Shown here piece after piece: positions 1 to 8,578 of a stretch of DNA of 64,000 nt; positions within the stretch are counted from its first letter, which is position 1; every line of letters starts with the position of its first letter. The DNA lies in NCBI RefSeq assembly GCF_009928685.1, contig NZ_WWEO01000041.1:434001-498000 (forward strand), in the 5' to 3' direction. A program made the translations under genes and the position numbers. The stretch is from Mucilaginibacter agri (GTDB taxonomy: Bacteria > Bacteroidota > Bacteroidia > Sphingobacteriales > Sphingobacteriaceae). The notes beneath the pieces were generated by a model that ran no database searches, was not told the origin of the DNA, and saw only the letters and a program-made list of their open reading frames with translations.

Positions 1-183
1 GCCTCCGGATTTCAACACCTTTCCCTCGGGCGATAGCCGGGTGCCATTGTTTACCAGTTTCCCTTGTGCTGCTATATTACCCATCCAATTTTGCCACTTT
101 ACGTTAAGGGCTTCAAAATCTTCGGGTGTAAACTTGCTATAGTCATAATTGGGTTGGCGAAATACCAATGCAAAATCTTTCAT
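1..183 (-). CDS. YCII-family protein, 3' end beyond the window
   Basis: The first 61 codons of a minus-strand gene are visible, starting at the ATG at 183 and running open to the window edge. The N-terminus (MKDFALVFRQP, then WQNWMGNIAAQGKLVNNGTR) matches the YCII-related fold: a short beta strand, a W-x-x-W helix and a G-x-L-x-x-G-x-x-L segment. These small dimeric proteins resemble muconolactone isomerase. Most have no known substrate and are often linked to ECF sigma factors or stress responses. It is probably co-transcribed with the AhpD-like gene 46 bp upstream. The family call is fairly firm; the function is unknown. Confidence 0.7.
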   Translation of the reverse strand, partial: MKDFALVFRQPNYDYSKFTPEDFEALNVKWQNWMGNIAAQGKLVNNGTRLSPEGKVLKSGG

Positions 184-229
184 GATACCTGATGTTAATA
201 ACAATTGAATTTATGAATTAAAACCTGGT

Positions 230-712
230 TTATACTGCTTGCGTAGCAGGTGCCGCGTGTTGGCCAACTACGTAACTGCCACCCTTTACACCAAAGGTAA
301 TATTAACGCGGTTATAACTGTTAATTGCAATGACAGCCATGGTTAGCTCTATCATTTCGGTATCGGTAAATTGTTCTGCTGCTGCGCTGTAAACCTCGTT
401 GGGCACGTGGCCGTTGCTGAGTTTGGTAACCGCTTCTGCAAAGGCTAGTGCTGCGCATTCGCGTTCGGTATAAAGGTCGGTTTCGCGCCACGCGTTTAAA
501 AGGTACAGGCGTTGTTCTGTTTCGCCAGCGGCGCGCAAATCTTTTGCATGCATATCCAGGCAATAAGCACAACCGTTAATTTGCGATACACGTAAATAAA
601 TAAGCTCCAGCAGATTTTTTTCGATTGAAGATTTAGACAGGTACGTAGCAAAGCCATACATAACTTTCATTGCATTTTGTCCTAATGCGAAGGGATTGAT
701 CCTTGATTCCAT
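230..712 (-). CDS. Carboxymuconolactone decarboxylase / AhpD-like protein
   Basis: This 160-residue cytoplasmic protein belongs to the AhpD-like all-helical family. The redox motif C-A-Y-C-L-D-M-H (CxxCxxxH, about residues 48-55) is intact, as in alkylhydroperoxidase-type members that reduce peroxides through a thiol relay. It is followed by the usual W-R-E and E-A-V-T-K-L-S helices. Length is normal for the family. It lies upstream of the YCII-like gene in the same direction, which suggests a small stress-related unit. The peroxidase role is family knowledge; the electron donor and substrate cannot be read from the sequence. Confidence 0.85.
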   Translation of the reverse strand: MESRINPFALGQNAMKVMYGFATYLSKSSIEKNLLELIYLRVSQINGCAYCLDMHAKDLRAAGETEQRLYLLNAWRETDLYTERECAALAFAEAVTKLSNGHVPNEVYSAAAEQFTDTEMIELTMAVIAINSYNRVNITFGVKGGSYVVGQHAAPATQAV

Positions 713-982
713 TTTCTTAATTTTTTATGGTTGTTAAAATCGAATTACACCTCAATGATGCATGAGGTTACCGGAATTGGACATCATTCGAAAAAAAATC
801 TTTTTTGAAAAACAGACCTTCCATTTTGAGAGGCTTTTTTCGAGCCCCCCATCTTATCTCCAAAATAAAACAGCCTTTTAAACATGATAGGGCACATTTT
901 GGTGCTTTGCGACTTGCATGGGCATTCTTTTGGCATACCCGCCATCACAGTTGCTTAATACGGCAATTGAAATAATATCAAA

Positions 983-1528
983 ATGGAAAGTGAACGAATA
1001 ATTATAAGGTTGGCAATCGCATCTGATGTGATGTTTGCCGACCAGATCATTCATGAAATGGAATGTTCTGCAATAGCGAGGGGCTCTGGTATCTCCAAAA
1101 GGTCTGCCGCCTCCATTATCGAAAAAATAAACGACGGCAAGGCGGTTGTTGCGGTAACAGAGCAGGGCGAGTGGGTTGGTTTCTCGTACATCGAAACCTG
1201 GGACAACGAACAATTTGTATCGAACAGCGGCCTAATTGTATCACCTAAGCATCGCAACAATGGTGTTGCATCTGAGATCAAAGATCAGATTTTTCAATTG
1301 TCTCGTAATAAATATCCTTCCGCCAAAATATTCAGCATTACATCTGGCCTGGCTATTATGAAAATGAACACCCGCTTGGGTTTCGAACCGGTAACCTATG
1401 CCGAAGTAGTCCACGAGGCCCGCTTTTGGGATGGTTGCAAAAGCTGCGTAAACTATAACATACTCGAATCTAAGAACAGGTGCAACTGTCTTTGTACCGC
1501 CATGCTGTTCAATCCCCAATTAAACTAA
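983..1528 (+). CDS. GNAT acetyltransferase, ArgA-like (Bacteroidota arginine pathway type)
   Basis: A 181-residue GNAT protein. The acetyl-CoA loop is visible as V-S-P-K-H-R-N-N-G-V-A (about residues 87-97), before a helix rich in basic residues. The C-terminus is unusual and Cys-rich (C-K-S-C, then C-N-C-L-C). This architecture is the one usually found beside argG/argC/argD/argE in Bacteroidota arginine operons, where it is thought to acylate glutamate. The ArgE-like gene follows after 13 bp, which fits the pathway, but no other arg genes are present here. Assignment to N-acylglutamate synthesis is inference from family and neighbour. The Cys cluster could bind a metal, which the sequence alone cannot settle. 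Confidence 0.75.
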   Translation: MESERIIIRLAIASDVMFADQIIHEMECSAIARGSGISKRSAASIIEKINDGKAVVAVTEQGEWVGFSYIETWDNEQFVSNSGLIVSPKHRNNGVASEIKDQIFQLSRNKYPSAKIFSITSGLAIMKMNTRLGFEPVTYAEVVHEARFWDGCKSCVNYNILESKNRCNCLCTAMLFNPQLN

Positions 1529-1541
1529 TCACAAAAACACC

Positions 1542-2708
1542 ATGATAAAGCATATAAAACAGGCCCCCGTGACTGTTAGGGAAACGCTGCCTTTAAGTTC
1601 GCTGCTATTTAGCGAATCGGTAGCCCTGCTGCAAAAATTAATAGAAACGCCGTCTTTCAGTGGCGAAGAATCTGTCGCTGCCGATATGGTTCAAGAGCAT
1701 TTACTAAACTATGGCGTAAAGGTTAAACGTAAACGAAACAATGTTTGGTGCTACAATAAATACTTCGACGAGAGCAAACCCACCATCTTATTAAACTCGC
1801 ATTTAGATACCGTAAAGCCCAACGAGGGTTATACTAAAAACCCTTTTTGCGCCGAGGTAACTAACGGTAAATTATATGGCCTTGGAAGTAATGATGCTGG
1901 TGGTTGCTTAGTATCGTTATTAGCCGCTTTTCTTCATTATTATAGTTATCAGGGCCTCGGTTTCAACCTTTGCTTTGCTGCCACTGCGGAAGAAGAGAAC
2001 TCGGGGAGCAACGGTGTTAAACTCATTTTACCCGTGTTGGGCAAATTAGCCTTCGCTATAGTAGGCGAGCCTACGCTGCTTCAAATGGCGGTTGCCGAAA
2101 AAGGGAACATGGTGATAGATTGTGTTAGCACCGGACGCTCGGGCCATGCCGCTCGCGAAGAAGGTGACAATGCGATCTATAAATGTATGAAGGATCTCGA
2201 ATGGTTTCGCTCCTATCAATTTCAACAGCAAGCCTTCGGTTTGCCGTCTGTTAAGATGACTATAACCGCTATTAAAGCCGGTTTGCAGCATAATATTGTA
2301 CCTGCCAAGTGCGAGTTTACAGTAGACATCCGTAACGATGATGTGTTTTCGCACCACGAGATACTGGAGACTATTAAGAAGAATATTTCGTCGGAATTTA
2401 TTGTACGACCCGGCGCCTTGGGGGCTTCATCGGTACCGCTGGATCACCCGATAGTCGAAACAGGTTTGGCAATCGGCTGCAAAACCTATAGTTCGCCTAC
2501 TACTTCAGACCAGGCCTGGCTGGATATCCCGTCTGTAAAGATTGGCCCCGGTGATTCGGCCCGGTCACATTCTTCAGACGAGTTTATTTTCCTCGAAGAG
2601 ATCAAAAAAGGAATCGGCTTATATATCAAGCTGCTCGAAGCCCTGCCCCTCACACTTATCAATAACCCAACCGGGTATAAAAACGAACTCGGATACCTCA
2701 ACAACTAA
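1542..2708 (+). CDS. argE: M20-family deacylase, ArgE-like (N-acetyl/N-succinylornithine deacylase)
   Basis: A 388-residue M20 metallopeptidase. Metal and catalytic motifs are visible in order: N-S-H-L-D-T-V (His and Asp), G-S-N-D-A-G-G (bridging Asp), A-T-A-E-E-E (catalytic and metal Glu), V-G-E-P-T, a dimerisation segment with G-H-A-A-R-E-E-G, and a C-terminal G-P-G-D-S-A-R-S-H-S with the last His ligand. This pattern is that of the Bacteroidota ArgE group, which frees ornithine from its acyl form. It follows the ArgA-like gene by 13 bp, so the two are probably one transcript. About 20 residues precede the catalytic domain, and whether they are all translated is uncertain. A di/tripeptidase role is less likely given the neighbour. 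Confidence 0.8.
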   Translation: MIKHIKQAPVTVRETLPLSSLLFSESVALLQKLIETPSFSGEESVAADMVQEHLLNYGVKVKRKRNNVWCYNKYFDESKPTILLNSHLDTVKPNEGYTKNPFCAEVTNGKLYGLGSNDAGGCLVSLLAAFLHYYSYQGLGFNLCFAATAEEENSGSNGVKLILPVLGKLAFAIVGEPTLLQMAVAEKGNMVIDCVSTGRSGHAAREEGDNAIYKCMKDLEWFRSYQFQQQAFGLPSVKMTITAIKAGLQHNIVPAKCEFTVDIRNDDVFSHHEILETIKKNISSEFIVRPGALGASSVPLDHPIVETGLAIGCKTYSSPTTSDQAWLDIPSVKIGPGDSARSHSSDEFIFLEEIKKGIGLYIKLLEALPLTLINNPTGYKNELGYLNN

Positions 2709-2751
2709 TTGGCCTTAGGCCGATATAAAAACACAAACACAATAATTTAAA

Positions 2752-4140
2752 ATGAAAAAACTTCTATTATCTGCGGCTCTTGGTATGTCCTTATTTTTTG
2801 CCAATGCCGAAGAAAAACCGGTTACGGCACCTGCCGATACGTTAGCTAAAGACACGGTAAAAACTAAAAGTGAGCCTTTTGCATTTGGCGATTTTACATG
2901 GCTTAACGGAAATGACCGTCGCCACAAAGCTTTGCTCGACACCAAATATTTTACTGGCCGTTTCTTATTCGATATGAACTATACAGCATCTAACCATAAC
3001 CCGGTTGACCATACGGTGGTTGGTTCTACAGCTTTGGCCCGCGACCATGAATTTGAAATTTCTACCATTGCGTTCGGGGGCGACTTTCATTACGATAACA
3101 TAAGAGCAAGTTTATTAACCCAATTTGGTACACGATCTACCGTAGTACCACGTAATGATTTGAGCGTTACCCGCGGGCAGTTCGACCTCTCGACTGCATA
3201 TCGTTATTTGAGCGAAGCCAATGCAGGTTACCACTTCAATGCGCTACATGGCATCAATGTGGACGCCGGTTTATTCATGTCGTACGTCGGATTGTTCTCC
3301 TATTATAATGCCGAAAACTGGGCCTATCAGCCGTCGTTCACTTCTGATAACACACCCTGGTTTTTTAATGGTATCCGTGTGCAGATCTTCGTGTCCGATA
3401 AGTTAAAGATCGAACCGTGGTTAATTAACGGCTGGCAATCGTATGGCATGTTTAACAGTAGGCCAGGCATTGGTGGGCAGATTTTATGGCGTCCGGTGGA
3501 GTGGTTTCAGGGGTTAACCAACAACTATTATGGGGCAGATACACAAGACAAACCCGGTCGTAAGCGTTTCCATTCCGATAACAGCATCGAGGTGCGTTAT
3601 TACAATAATCCTAAAGGGAAGTTTATTACCCGGGCTGCGTTCTCTATGACCGGCGATATTGGCAACGAAAGTGGCGCCGGCGTAAACGGTTTTTCTTCTG
3701 ACCCAATTAAAGGCCCTGCACAATATTTTGCCAGCGGAATGGTTTATCACCGGTTATGGTTAGATGGAGGCCACATTGGCTGGACCGTAGGCGGTGGTTT
3801 TATTAACAACCCTGGCCGCTACCTGGTGTTATACCCAACGGGCGATGCCAATCCCATACCTGCAGTAAATACAGGAGCTGTTGGTACACATCCGTTTTCC
3901 GCAAACCCCGGCGATAGCTTTAAGGGTTACGATTACTCCACAACACTCGATTTTATGCCCAACGATTATCTAACCTTCCGTATCGAACTGGTACACCGCC
4001 ATGTTAACGTACCCTATTTTGCAGGCCATGGCGGCGTAACATCACCTGATGGATACAATACCACTCCTGTTGGCGACTTTGAACCCGATCTGGTAAAATC
4101 AGAAACACGGTTTATAGGCGCGTTGCTGGTGCGGTTTTAA
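2752..4140 (+). CDS. Outer-membrane beta-barrel protein, OmpL/BBP2-like porin
   Basis: A 462-residue exported protein. It begins with a signal peptide (MKKLLLSAALGMSLFFANA) and continues as alternating aromatic and polar strands typical of an outer-membrane barrel: D-M-N-Y-T-A-S near the start, repeated Y-Y-N-N, and a terminal strand ending in L-V-R-F with the C-terminal Phe used for barrel insertion. Content and length fit the putative beta-barrel porin-2 family. It lies 43 bp after argE and might share its transcript. The substrate is unknown. Membership is inferred from overall pattern rather than one diagnostic motif. Confidence 0.7.
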   Translation: MKKLLLSAALGMSLFFANAEEKPVTAPADTLAKDTVKTKSEPFAFGDFTWLNGNDRRHKALLDTKYFTGRFLFDMNYTASNHNPVDHTVVGSTALARDHEFEISTIAFGGDFHYDNIRASLLTQFGTRSTVVPRNDLSVTRGQFDLSTAYRYLSEANAGYHFNALHGINVDAGLFMSYVGLFSYYNAENWAYQPSFTSDNTPWFFNGIRVQIFVSDKLKIEPWLINGWQSYGMFNSRPGIGGQILWRPVEWFQGLTNNYYGADTQDKPGRKRFHSDNSIEVRYYNNPKGKFITRAAFSMTGDIGNESGAGVNGFSSDPIKGPAQYFASGMVYHRLWLDGGHIGWTVGGGFINNPGRYLVLYPTGDANPIPAVNTGAVGTHPFSANPGDSFKGYDYSTTLDFMPNDYLTFRIELVHRHVNVPYFAGHGGVTSPDGYNTTPVGDFEPDLVKSETRFIGALLVRF

Positions 4141-4336
4141 TATCAAACTTGCTGACTATCAGATGTATCCCAAATGAGTGTAAATATTGTGTAATAATGC
4201 TGTTAAAAGTTGCCGTAAAAGGCCTTCAGCATGTATTTTTGAGCGTTATTAGACAGGCAGGCGACACTGCGACAACCAATCGGGAATCTACTTCGTGGGG
4301 AGAATTAGAAGGGAATAAACATCAACTAATAATAAA

Positions 4337-4915
4337 ATGAAAACTTCAATCAAAGTGCTTCTGGCTGCTATCCTTATGTTACAGGGTATTGCCTCAAAAG
4401 CACAAAATGCTAATGGTATTTACCTTAACACTAATGATTACAAAACACACAAATTAAGCTACCAGCTGGGAGCGAATGATAAGTTGCAATTGAACACCTT
4501 TTTAGGCGGTAATAGCATTAGTGTGATTAACCAGGGCAAAAAGGTAAAGCTAAGCAAAAGCGAAATTTTTGGTTATCGGTTAAATAACCAGGATTACCGT
4601 TTTTACAACAACGATGCTTACCAGATAATTGACACCGCAGGCTTTACATTATACAGCCGCGAAAAGTTGGCGCAACACACTAAAGGATATAAGCCATCAA
4701 CGCATTATTTCTATAGTGTAGCTAATGGTCAGCCGATTAAAGAACTTACCATTGCCAACTTAGCCGCGAGTTTCGCAACGCGCGCTAACTTTCGTTACAG
4801 CTTACAAAACAACTTTCGCAGCGATGCAGATTTGATCAGCTTTGATAGCGCTGCTAAGCAATACAAAGTTAAGTACCTGTACTTTGAGCACCCAAAAGTG
4901 CTGGCAGAAAACTAA
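4337..4915 (+). CDS. Hypothetical exported protein
   Basis: A 192-residue protein with a signal peptide (MKTSIKVLLAAILMLQGIASKAQ) and a mature part rich in Asn, Tyr and Lys. The mature part predicts short strands (Y-L-N-T-N-D-Y, K-L-S-Y-Q-L-G). I do not recognise a family. It is likely periplasmic or surface exposed. About 196 bp separate it from the barrel gene upstream, and that gap holds no convincing gene. A rho-independent terminator follows the stop, so it is probably the last gene of its transcript. It converges on eutC. Confidence 0.6.
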   Translation: MKTSIKVLLAAILMLQGIASKAQNANGIYLNTNDYKTHKLSYQLGANDKLQLNTFLGGNSISVINQGKKVKLSKSEIFGYRLNNQDYRFYNNDAYQIIDTAGFTLYSREKLAQHTKGYKPSTHYFYSVANGQPIKELTIANLAASFATRANFRYSLQNNFRSDADLISFDSAAKQYKVKYLYFEHPKVLAEN

Positions 4916-4938
4916 AATATTAACTACTGACTACTGAA

Positions 4939-4966
4939 GTCCCGGTGTAATGCCGGGGCTTTTTTG
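4939..4966 (+). terminator. Rho-independent terminator after the exported protein
   Basis: A 7-bp stem (GTCCCGG with CCGGGGC, one G-U pair) and a 7-nt loop are followed by six T. It sits 24 bp after the stop at 4915 and just before the convergent eutC stop. Confidence 0.8.
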
Positions 4967-4968
4967 GT

Positions 4969-5724
4969 TTAAGAGGGTAGTAAACCTGCATTGTCTTTAA
5001 GGCCAACACCCGACAGCTTTCTTCTAAACGCTTCCTGTACCAGGTAAAAGATCTTTTGGGCAGCAGGTTCATGAAGCAGGCCTTCGGGCCGGATATTAGA
5101 TACGCAATTGCGCGATTCGTCTGTTAAACCCGGTTTAGGGTTATAGGTTAAATAAGCTCCTACACTATCTGCCGAGCTCAACCCCGGCCGTTCGCCAATA
5201 AGCATAACAGAGAGGCGGGCATTTAATCCGTGCGCTATATGGTCGGCTAATGCAACACGGCCCTGTGAAACAACACAAATTGGGGCCAGATTATACTTTG
5301 CCGATCGGAATAACTTCACCAATGCCTCAACCAACTGCACTGCGTTACTATTTACCGCATGCGCTGATAGGCCATCGGCAATTATAATACTGATGTCATA
5401 CGCTCCTGCATTTTCCTGTAAAGTCCGAACGCTTAGTTCATCCGGTAGTCTGCCCAGATCAGGGCGTTGCAGGTATTGCTGGCGGTTTTGCGCCTGGCTG
5501 TGCAGCTTTATGATGGGTATATCCAGGTGATCTAAATAATAGATGATGGCTTCGCTGTTTAAGGTCGAATACACAGCATCGCGGGCGTGAGCGTGAGCGA
5601 GTTTAAATTCAAGGCATTGGGCTAACGGTATGCTGCTACCTACCCTGCCCATGGCTATACGTGCAGCAGTAAACTCTTTTAAAGAGTCCCAGGGATCGGC
5701 AATTTTTATGGCAGGCTTCTTCAT
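4969..5724 (-). CDS. eutC: Ethanolamine ammonia-lyase small subunit
   Basis: A 251-residue light subunit of adenosylcobalamin-dependent ethanolamine ammonia-lyase, which converts ethanolamine to acetaldehyde and ammonia. Family features visible are D-P-W at the N-terminus, R-I-A-M-G-R-V-G, L-A-H-A-H-A-R-D-A-V, then I-I-I-A-D-G-L-S-A-H-A-V and the C-terminal L-I-G-E-R-P-G-L-S-S-A-D-S-V-G-A-Y-L segment that contributes to cobalamin binding. It starts 8 bp after eutB, so translation is probably coupled. It is somewhat shorter than the enterobacterial subunit, mainly at the N-terminus, as in many non-microcompartment versions. It is the last gene of the operon. Confidence 0.95.
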   Translation of the reverse strand: MKKPAIKIADPWDSLKEFTAARIAMGRVGSSIPLAQCLEFKLAHAHARDAVYSTLNSEAIIYYLDHLDIPIIKLHSQAQNRQQYLQRPDLGRLPDELSVRTLQENAGAYDISIIIADGLSAHAVNSNAVQLVEALVKLFRSAKYNLAPICVVSQGRVALADHIAHGLNARLSVMLIGERPGLSSADSVGAYLTYNPKPGLTDESRNCVSNIRPEGLLHEPAAQKIFYLVQEAFRRKLSGVGLKDNAGLLPS

Positions 5725-5732
5725 GGTCGTTG

Positions 5733-7109
5733 TTAGAATAAATGATCGATTAGTTTACCCATGGCCTGGCTATGGGTAAGTCGGCCCTTTTCATCTGTAA
5801 TACCTTGTTTAAGCAACCATTGTTCAAATTCAGGGGCAGGCCTCAAGCCAAGTACCTTACGCAAATACAAGGCATCGTGAAACGAGGTGGACTGGTAGTT
5901 GAGCATAATATCATCAGAGCCGGGAATGCCCATTACAAAATTGCATCCCGCTACACCCAGTAAGGTTAACAGGTTATCCATATCGTCTTGGTCGGCTTCG
6001 GCGTGATTGGTATAACAAATGTCGACACCCATTGGAAGCCCCAATAATTTACCGCAAAAATGATCTTCTAAAGCAGCCCGGATAATCTGTTTACCATCGT
6101 ACAAATATTCGGGGCCGATAAAGCCAACCACGGTATTTACCAGTAGCGGGTTGTACTTTCGGGCGACGGCATAAGCCCGCGCCTCGCAGGTCTGTTGGTC
6201 GACGCCATGATGTGCATTGGCGGATAGTGAACTGCCCTGTCCTGTTTCGAAATACATTACATTATTACCAACAGTACCCCGGTTTAATGACAATGTTGCC
6301 TCATAGGCCTCGGTAATAAGATCGAGGTTGATGCCGAAACTACTATTGGTTTGCTGTGTGCCCGCAATAGACTGAAAGCATAGATCAACCGGGGAGCCAC
6401 GATTAATCAGATCGAGCGTTGTAGTAATATGGCTTAGTACACACGACTGCGTCGGGATTTCAAATTGTTGTCGCAACGCATCGATCAACTCCAATAAATT
6501 ACTTACACTGGCGGGGCTATCCATAGCAGGATTAATGCCTATAACCGCATCGCCGCTACCGTAAAGTAATCCGTCTATCATGCTGGCCGCAATGCCCTTG
6601 GGGTCATCAGTTGGATGGTTGGGTTGCAGACGTGTGGAGAAGTGCCCTCTTAAACCGATGGTGTTTCGGAACCTTGTAATCACTTCGCACTTTTGGGCTA
6701 CGGCAATCAAGTCCTGGTTTCGCATTAGTTTGGATACCGCAGCAACCATTTCTGGCATAAGTGCCCATTTCAGGTTCTGCAATGTTGAAGTATCAATCTC
6801 ATCGCCAAGTAGCCAGTCGCGAAACTCGCCCACTGTTAAATGGGCTATGGGTTCAAAAGCATTGGTATCGTGGCTATCTATAATGAGCCTGGTAACCTCA
6901 TCCGTTTCATATGGAATTAACGCTTCGTTCAGAAATTGTTTCAAAGGCACATTGGCCAATGTAATTTGCGCTGCTACGCGTTCTTCGTAGGTAGCCGCTG
7001 CAATTCCCGCCAACACATCGCCCGAACGTAATGGCGAAGCCTTCGCCAGCAGATCTTTCAGATCTTCGAACCGGTAAACCCGCTGGTGTATGGTGTGTTG
7101 ATAAGCCAT
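5733..7109 (-). CDS. eutB: Ethanolamine ammonia-lyase large subunit
   Basis: The 458-residue heavy, catalytic subunit with a TIM-barrel fold. Recognisable segments are R-S-G-D-V-L-A-G near residue 28, L-M-R-N-Q-D-L, F-R-N-T-I-G-L-R-G-H-F-S-T-R-L-Q-P-N-H-P-T-D-D, V-I-G-I-N-P-A-x-D-S, and Y-F-E-T-G-Q-G-S-S-L-S-A-N-A-H-H-G-V-D-Q-Q-T-C, all part of the substrate and cobalamin pocket. Length is normal. Its start codon lies one base from the permease stop upstream. No EutA-type reactivase, aldehyde dehydrogenase or microcompartment shell gene is present in the window. Confidence 0.96.
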   Translation of the reverse strand: MAYQHTIHQRVYRFEDLKDLLAKASPLRSGDVLAGIAAATYEERVAAQITLANVPLKQFLNEALIPYETDEVTRLIIDSHDTNAFEPIAHLTVGEFRDWLLGDEIDTSTLQNLKWALMPEMVAAVSKLMRNQDLIAVAQKCEVITRFRNTIGLRGHFSTRLQPNHPTDDPKGIAASMIDGLLYGSGDAVIGINPAMDSPASVSNLLELIDALRQQFEIPTQSCVLSHITTTLDLINRGSPVDLCFQSIAGTQQTNSSFGINLDLITEAYEATLSLNRGTVGNNVMYFETGQGSSLSANAHHGVDQQTCEARAYAVARKYNPLLVNTVVGFIGPEYLYDGKQIIRAALEDHFCGKLLGLPMGVDICYTNHAEADQDDMDNLLTLLGVAGCNFVMGIPGSDDIMLNYQSTSFHDALYLRKVLGLRPAPEFEQWLLKQGITDEKGRLTHSQAMGKLIDHLF

Positions 7110-7110
7110 A

Positions 7111-8460
7111 TTATTCGAGGGTTACGGCAGTGGCTTGTTTTAAAAGTGCATCGTCTGTTATGGCTTGCTTGTGCTTTCCGGTAAGTACGAAAATGAGTAT
7201 AGCCGCAGCTAAGCCGGCAAAGAAAATATAGCCTACGGTAAGGTTATAATAAATGATGGCCACCAGGCAAACTGCAGATAAGATTAAAGCTATTGCCGGA
7301 AATAGGGGATAGAACGGCGCACGAAATGTGCGGTTTAAACCTGGTTCTTTTTTGCGCAGCATAAACAGGCTGATCATGCTCATCATATACATTACCACTG
7401 CACCCAGCACTGAGAGGATAATAACCTGACTGGTTGTGCCTGTTAATAAAGCGGCAAAACTTACAAAGCCCCCAGCAATAACCGACCAATGCGGCGTTTT
7501 AAACCGATGATTGATTTTAGCCAGGCCGCGAGGTAAATAACCGCTCCGCGCCATAGCAAATACCTGCCGCGACGATGCCAGTATAGTGCCATGAAAAGAT
7601 GCAATAAGGCCGAACAAGCCAATACTGGCAAATATTTTTGTTAAACCGTTGCCTTTTCCCAGCACTACGGCAATGGCCTCCGGTAAAGGGTAATCGAGAT
7701 TGCTGAGTTTGCGCCAGTCGGTAATGCCTCCTGTTAAGATCATTACGCCGAGAGCCAAAAACGCGAGGGTTGCTAAACCGGATATATATCCTTTGGGTAT
7801 GTTCTTTTCGGGATCTTTCACTTCTTCGGCCACCATGGCTACGCCCTCTATCGCCAGGTAAAACCAAACGGCGTAGGGCAAGGCGGCGAAAATGCCCGTC
7901 CATCCAAATGGCATTGGATTGGCAACATAGTTTGCCATTTTAAAATGGGGGCTGATGACCCCCATAAACAATAGCAATTCGGCAACCGCCAACACCGTTA
8001 TGAAAACCGAAAACGTAGCCGACTCTTTTACCCCTAAAATGTTGATGAAGATGAACACCACATTAAAAAACAAAGCCGATTGCAGCACCGGTATGGCCGG
8101 GTAGAGAAAATGTAAATAACTGCCCAATGCGAAAGCAATAGCGGGTGTGGCCAGCAAAAAATCAATTAAAGTGGCATAGCCTGCAATTAACCCGCCCAGA
8201 GGCCCCATAGCGCGATAGCTATAGGCAAAAGCCCCGCCTGCATGTGGTATAGCCGTGGTAAGCTCGGTATAGCTGAATATAAACGTAACGTACATTACGG
8301 TAATTACAAGCGTGGCGATTAGAAAGCCGATGGTGCCTGCTACACCCCAGCCATAATTCCAGCCGAAGTATTCGCCCGATATAACCAGGCCTACGGCAAT
8401 AGCCCACAAATGTATTGGCTTTAAGGTACGCGTAAGTGTTTCTGCAGATGCTTTGATCAT
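7111..8460 (-). CDS. eat: Ethanolamine permease, APC superfamily
   Basis: A 449-residue inner-membrane transporter with about twelve hydrophobic helices. It has the N-terminal A-x-G-L-V-I-S-G-E-Y-F-G-W-N-Y-G-W motif of ethanolamine permeases (APC superfamily) and V-A-E-E-V-K-D-P-E-K-N-I-P-K-G in the mid region. I place the start at the ATG at 8460 (MIKASAETL). A longer reading from 8520 would begin inside the terminator of the upstream gene and adds a non-family leader. It imports ethanolamine for the EutBC enzyme encoded immediately downstream. The gene order permease-eutB-eutC is a compact catabolic operon. The specific substrate is strongly supported by context. Confidence 0.92.
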   Translation of the reverse strand: MIKASAETLTRTLKPIHLWAIAVGLVISGEYFGWNYGWGVAGTIGFLIATLVITVMYVTFIFSYTELTTAIPHAGGAFAYSYRAMGPLGGLIAGYATLIDFLLATPAIAFALGSYLHFLYPAIPVLQSALFFNVVFIFINILGVKESATFSVFITVLAVAELLLFMGVISPHFKMANYVANPMPFGWTGIFAALPYAVWFYLAIEGVAMVAEEVKDPEKNIPKGYISGLATLAFLALGVMILTGGITDWRKLSNLDYPLPEAIAVVLGKGNGLTKIFASIGLFGLIASFHGTILASSRQVFAMARSGYLPRGLAKINHRFKTPHWSVIAGGFVSFAALLTGTTSQVIILSVLGAVVMYMMSMISLFMLRKKEPGLNRTFRAPFYPLFPAIALILSAVCLVAIIYYNLTVGYIFFAGLAAAILIFVLTGKHKQAITDDALLKQATAVTLE

Positions 8461-8518
8461 AACCCAATTTACCCGCTTTAAGATACTAAAAAGCAGGTGA
8501 TTATTGGCCAATGAATGC

Positions 8519-8553
8519 AAAAAAGCCGGTCGCTTCTAATAGATTCGACCGGC
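8519..8553 (-). terminator. Terminator of the PepSY-like lipoprotein gene
   Basis: On the minus strand an 8-bp perfect stem (GCCGGTCG with CGACCGGC, 13-nt loop) is followed by six T. It ends transcription of the gene at 8579-9496 just ahead of the ethanolamine operon and supports a permease start downstream of 8519. Confidence 0.85.
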
Positions 8554-8578
8554 ATGCGCTAAAAGAAAGTCGTAATGT

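Noticed and set aside
878..1213. 111-codon minus-strand frame over the ArgA-like gene
   Set aside because: It is antisense to a clear GNAT gene with intact motifs and has no family signal.
4160..4200. ATGTATC-like sequence resembling half of the 34-nt element
   Set aside because: Only the ATGTATC half matches; the second half-site differs too much and the orientation is opposite to the downstream gene.
4149..4340. 63-codon plus-strand frame in the gap before the exported protein
   Set aside because: Composition and lack of homology look non-coding; it overlaps the start region of the exported protein and has no family pattern.
8461..8520. Longer start for the ethanolamine permease at 8520
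   Set aside because: It begins inside the terminator of the upstream lipoprotein gene and adds a leader not seen in the family.
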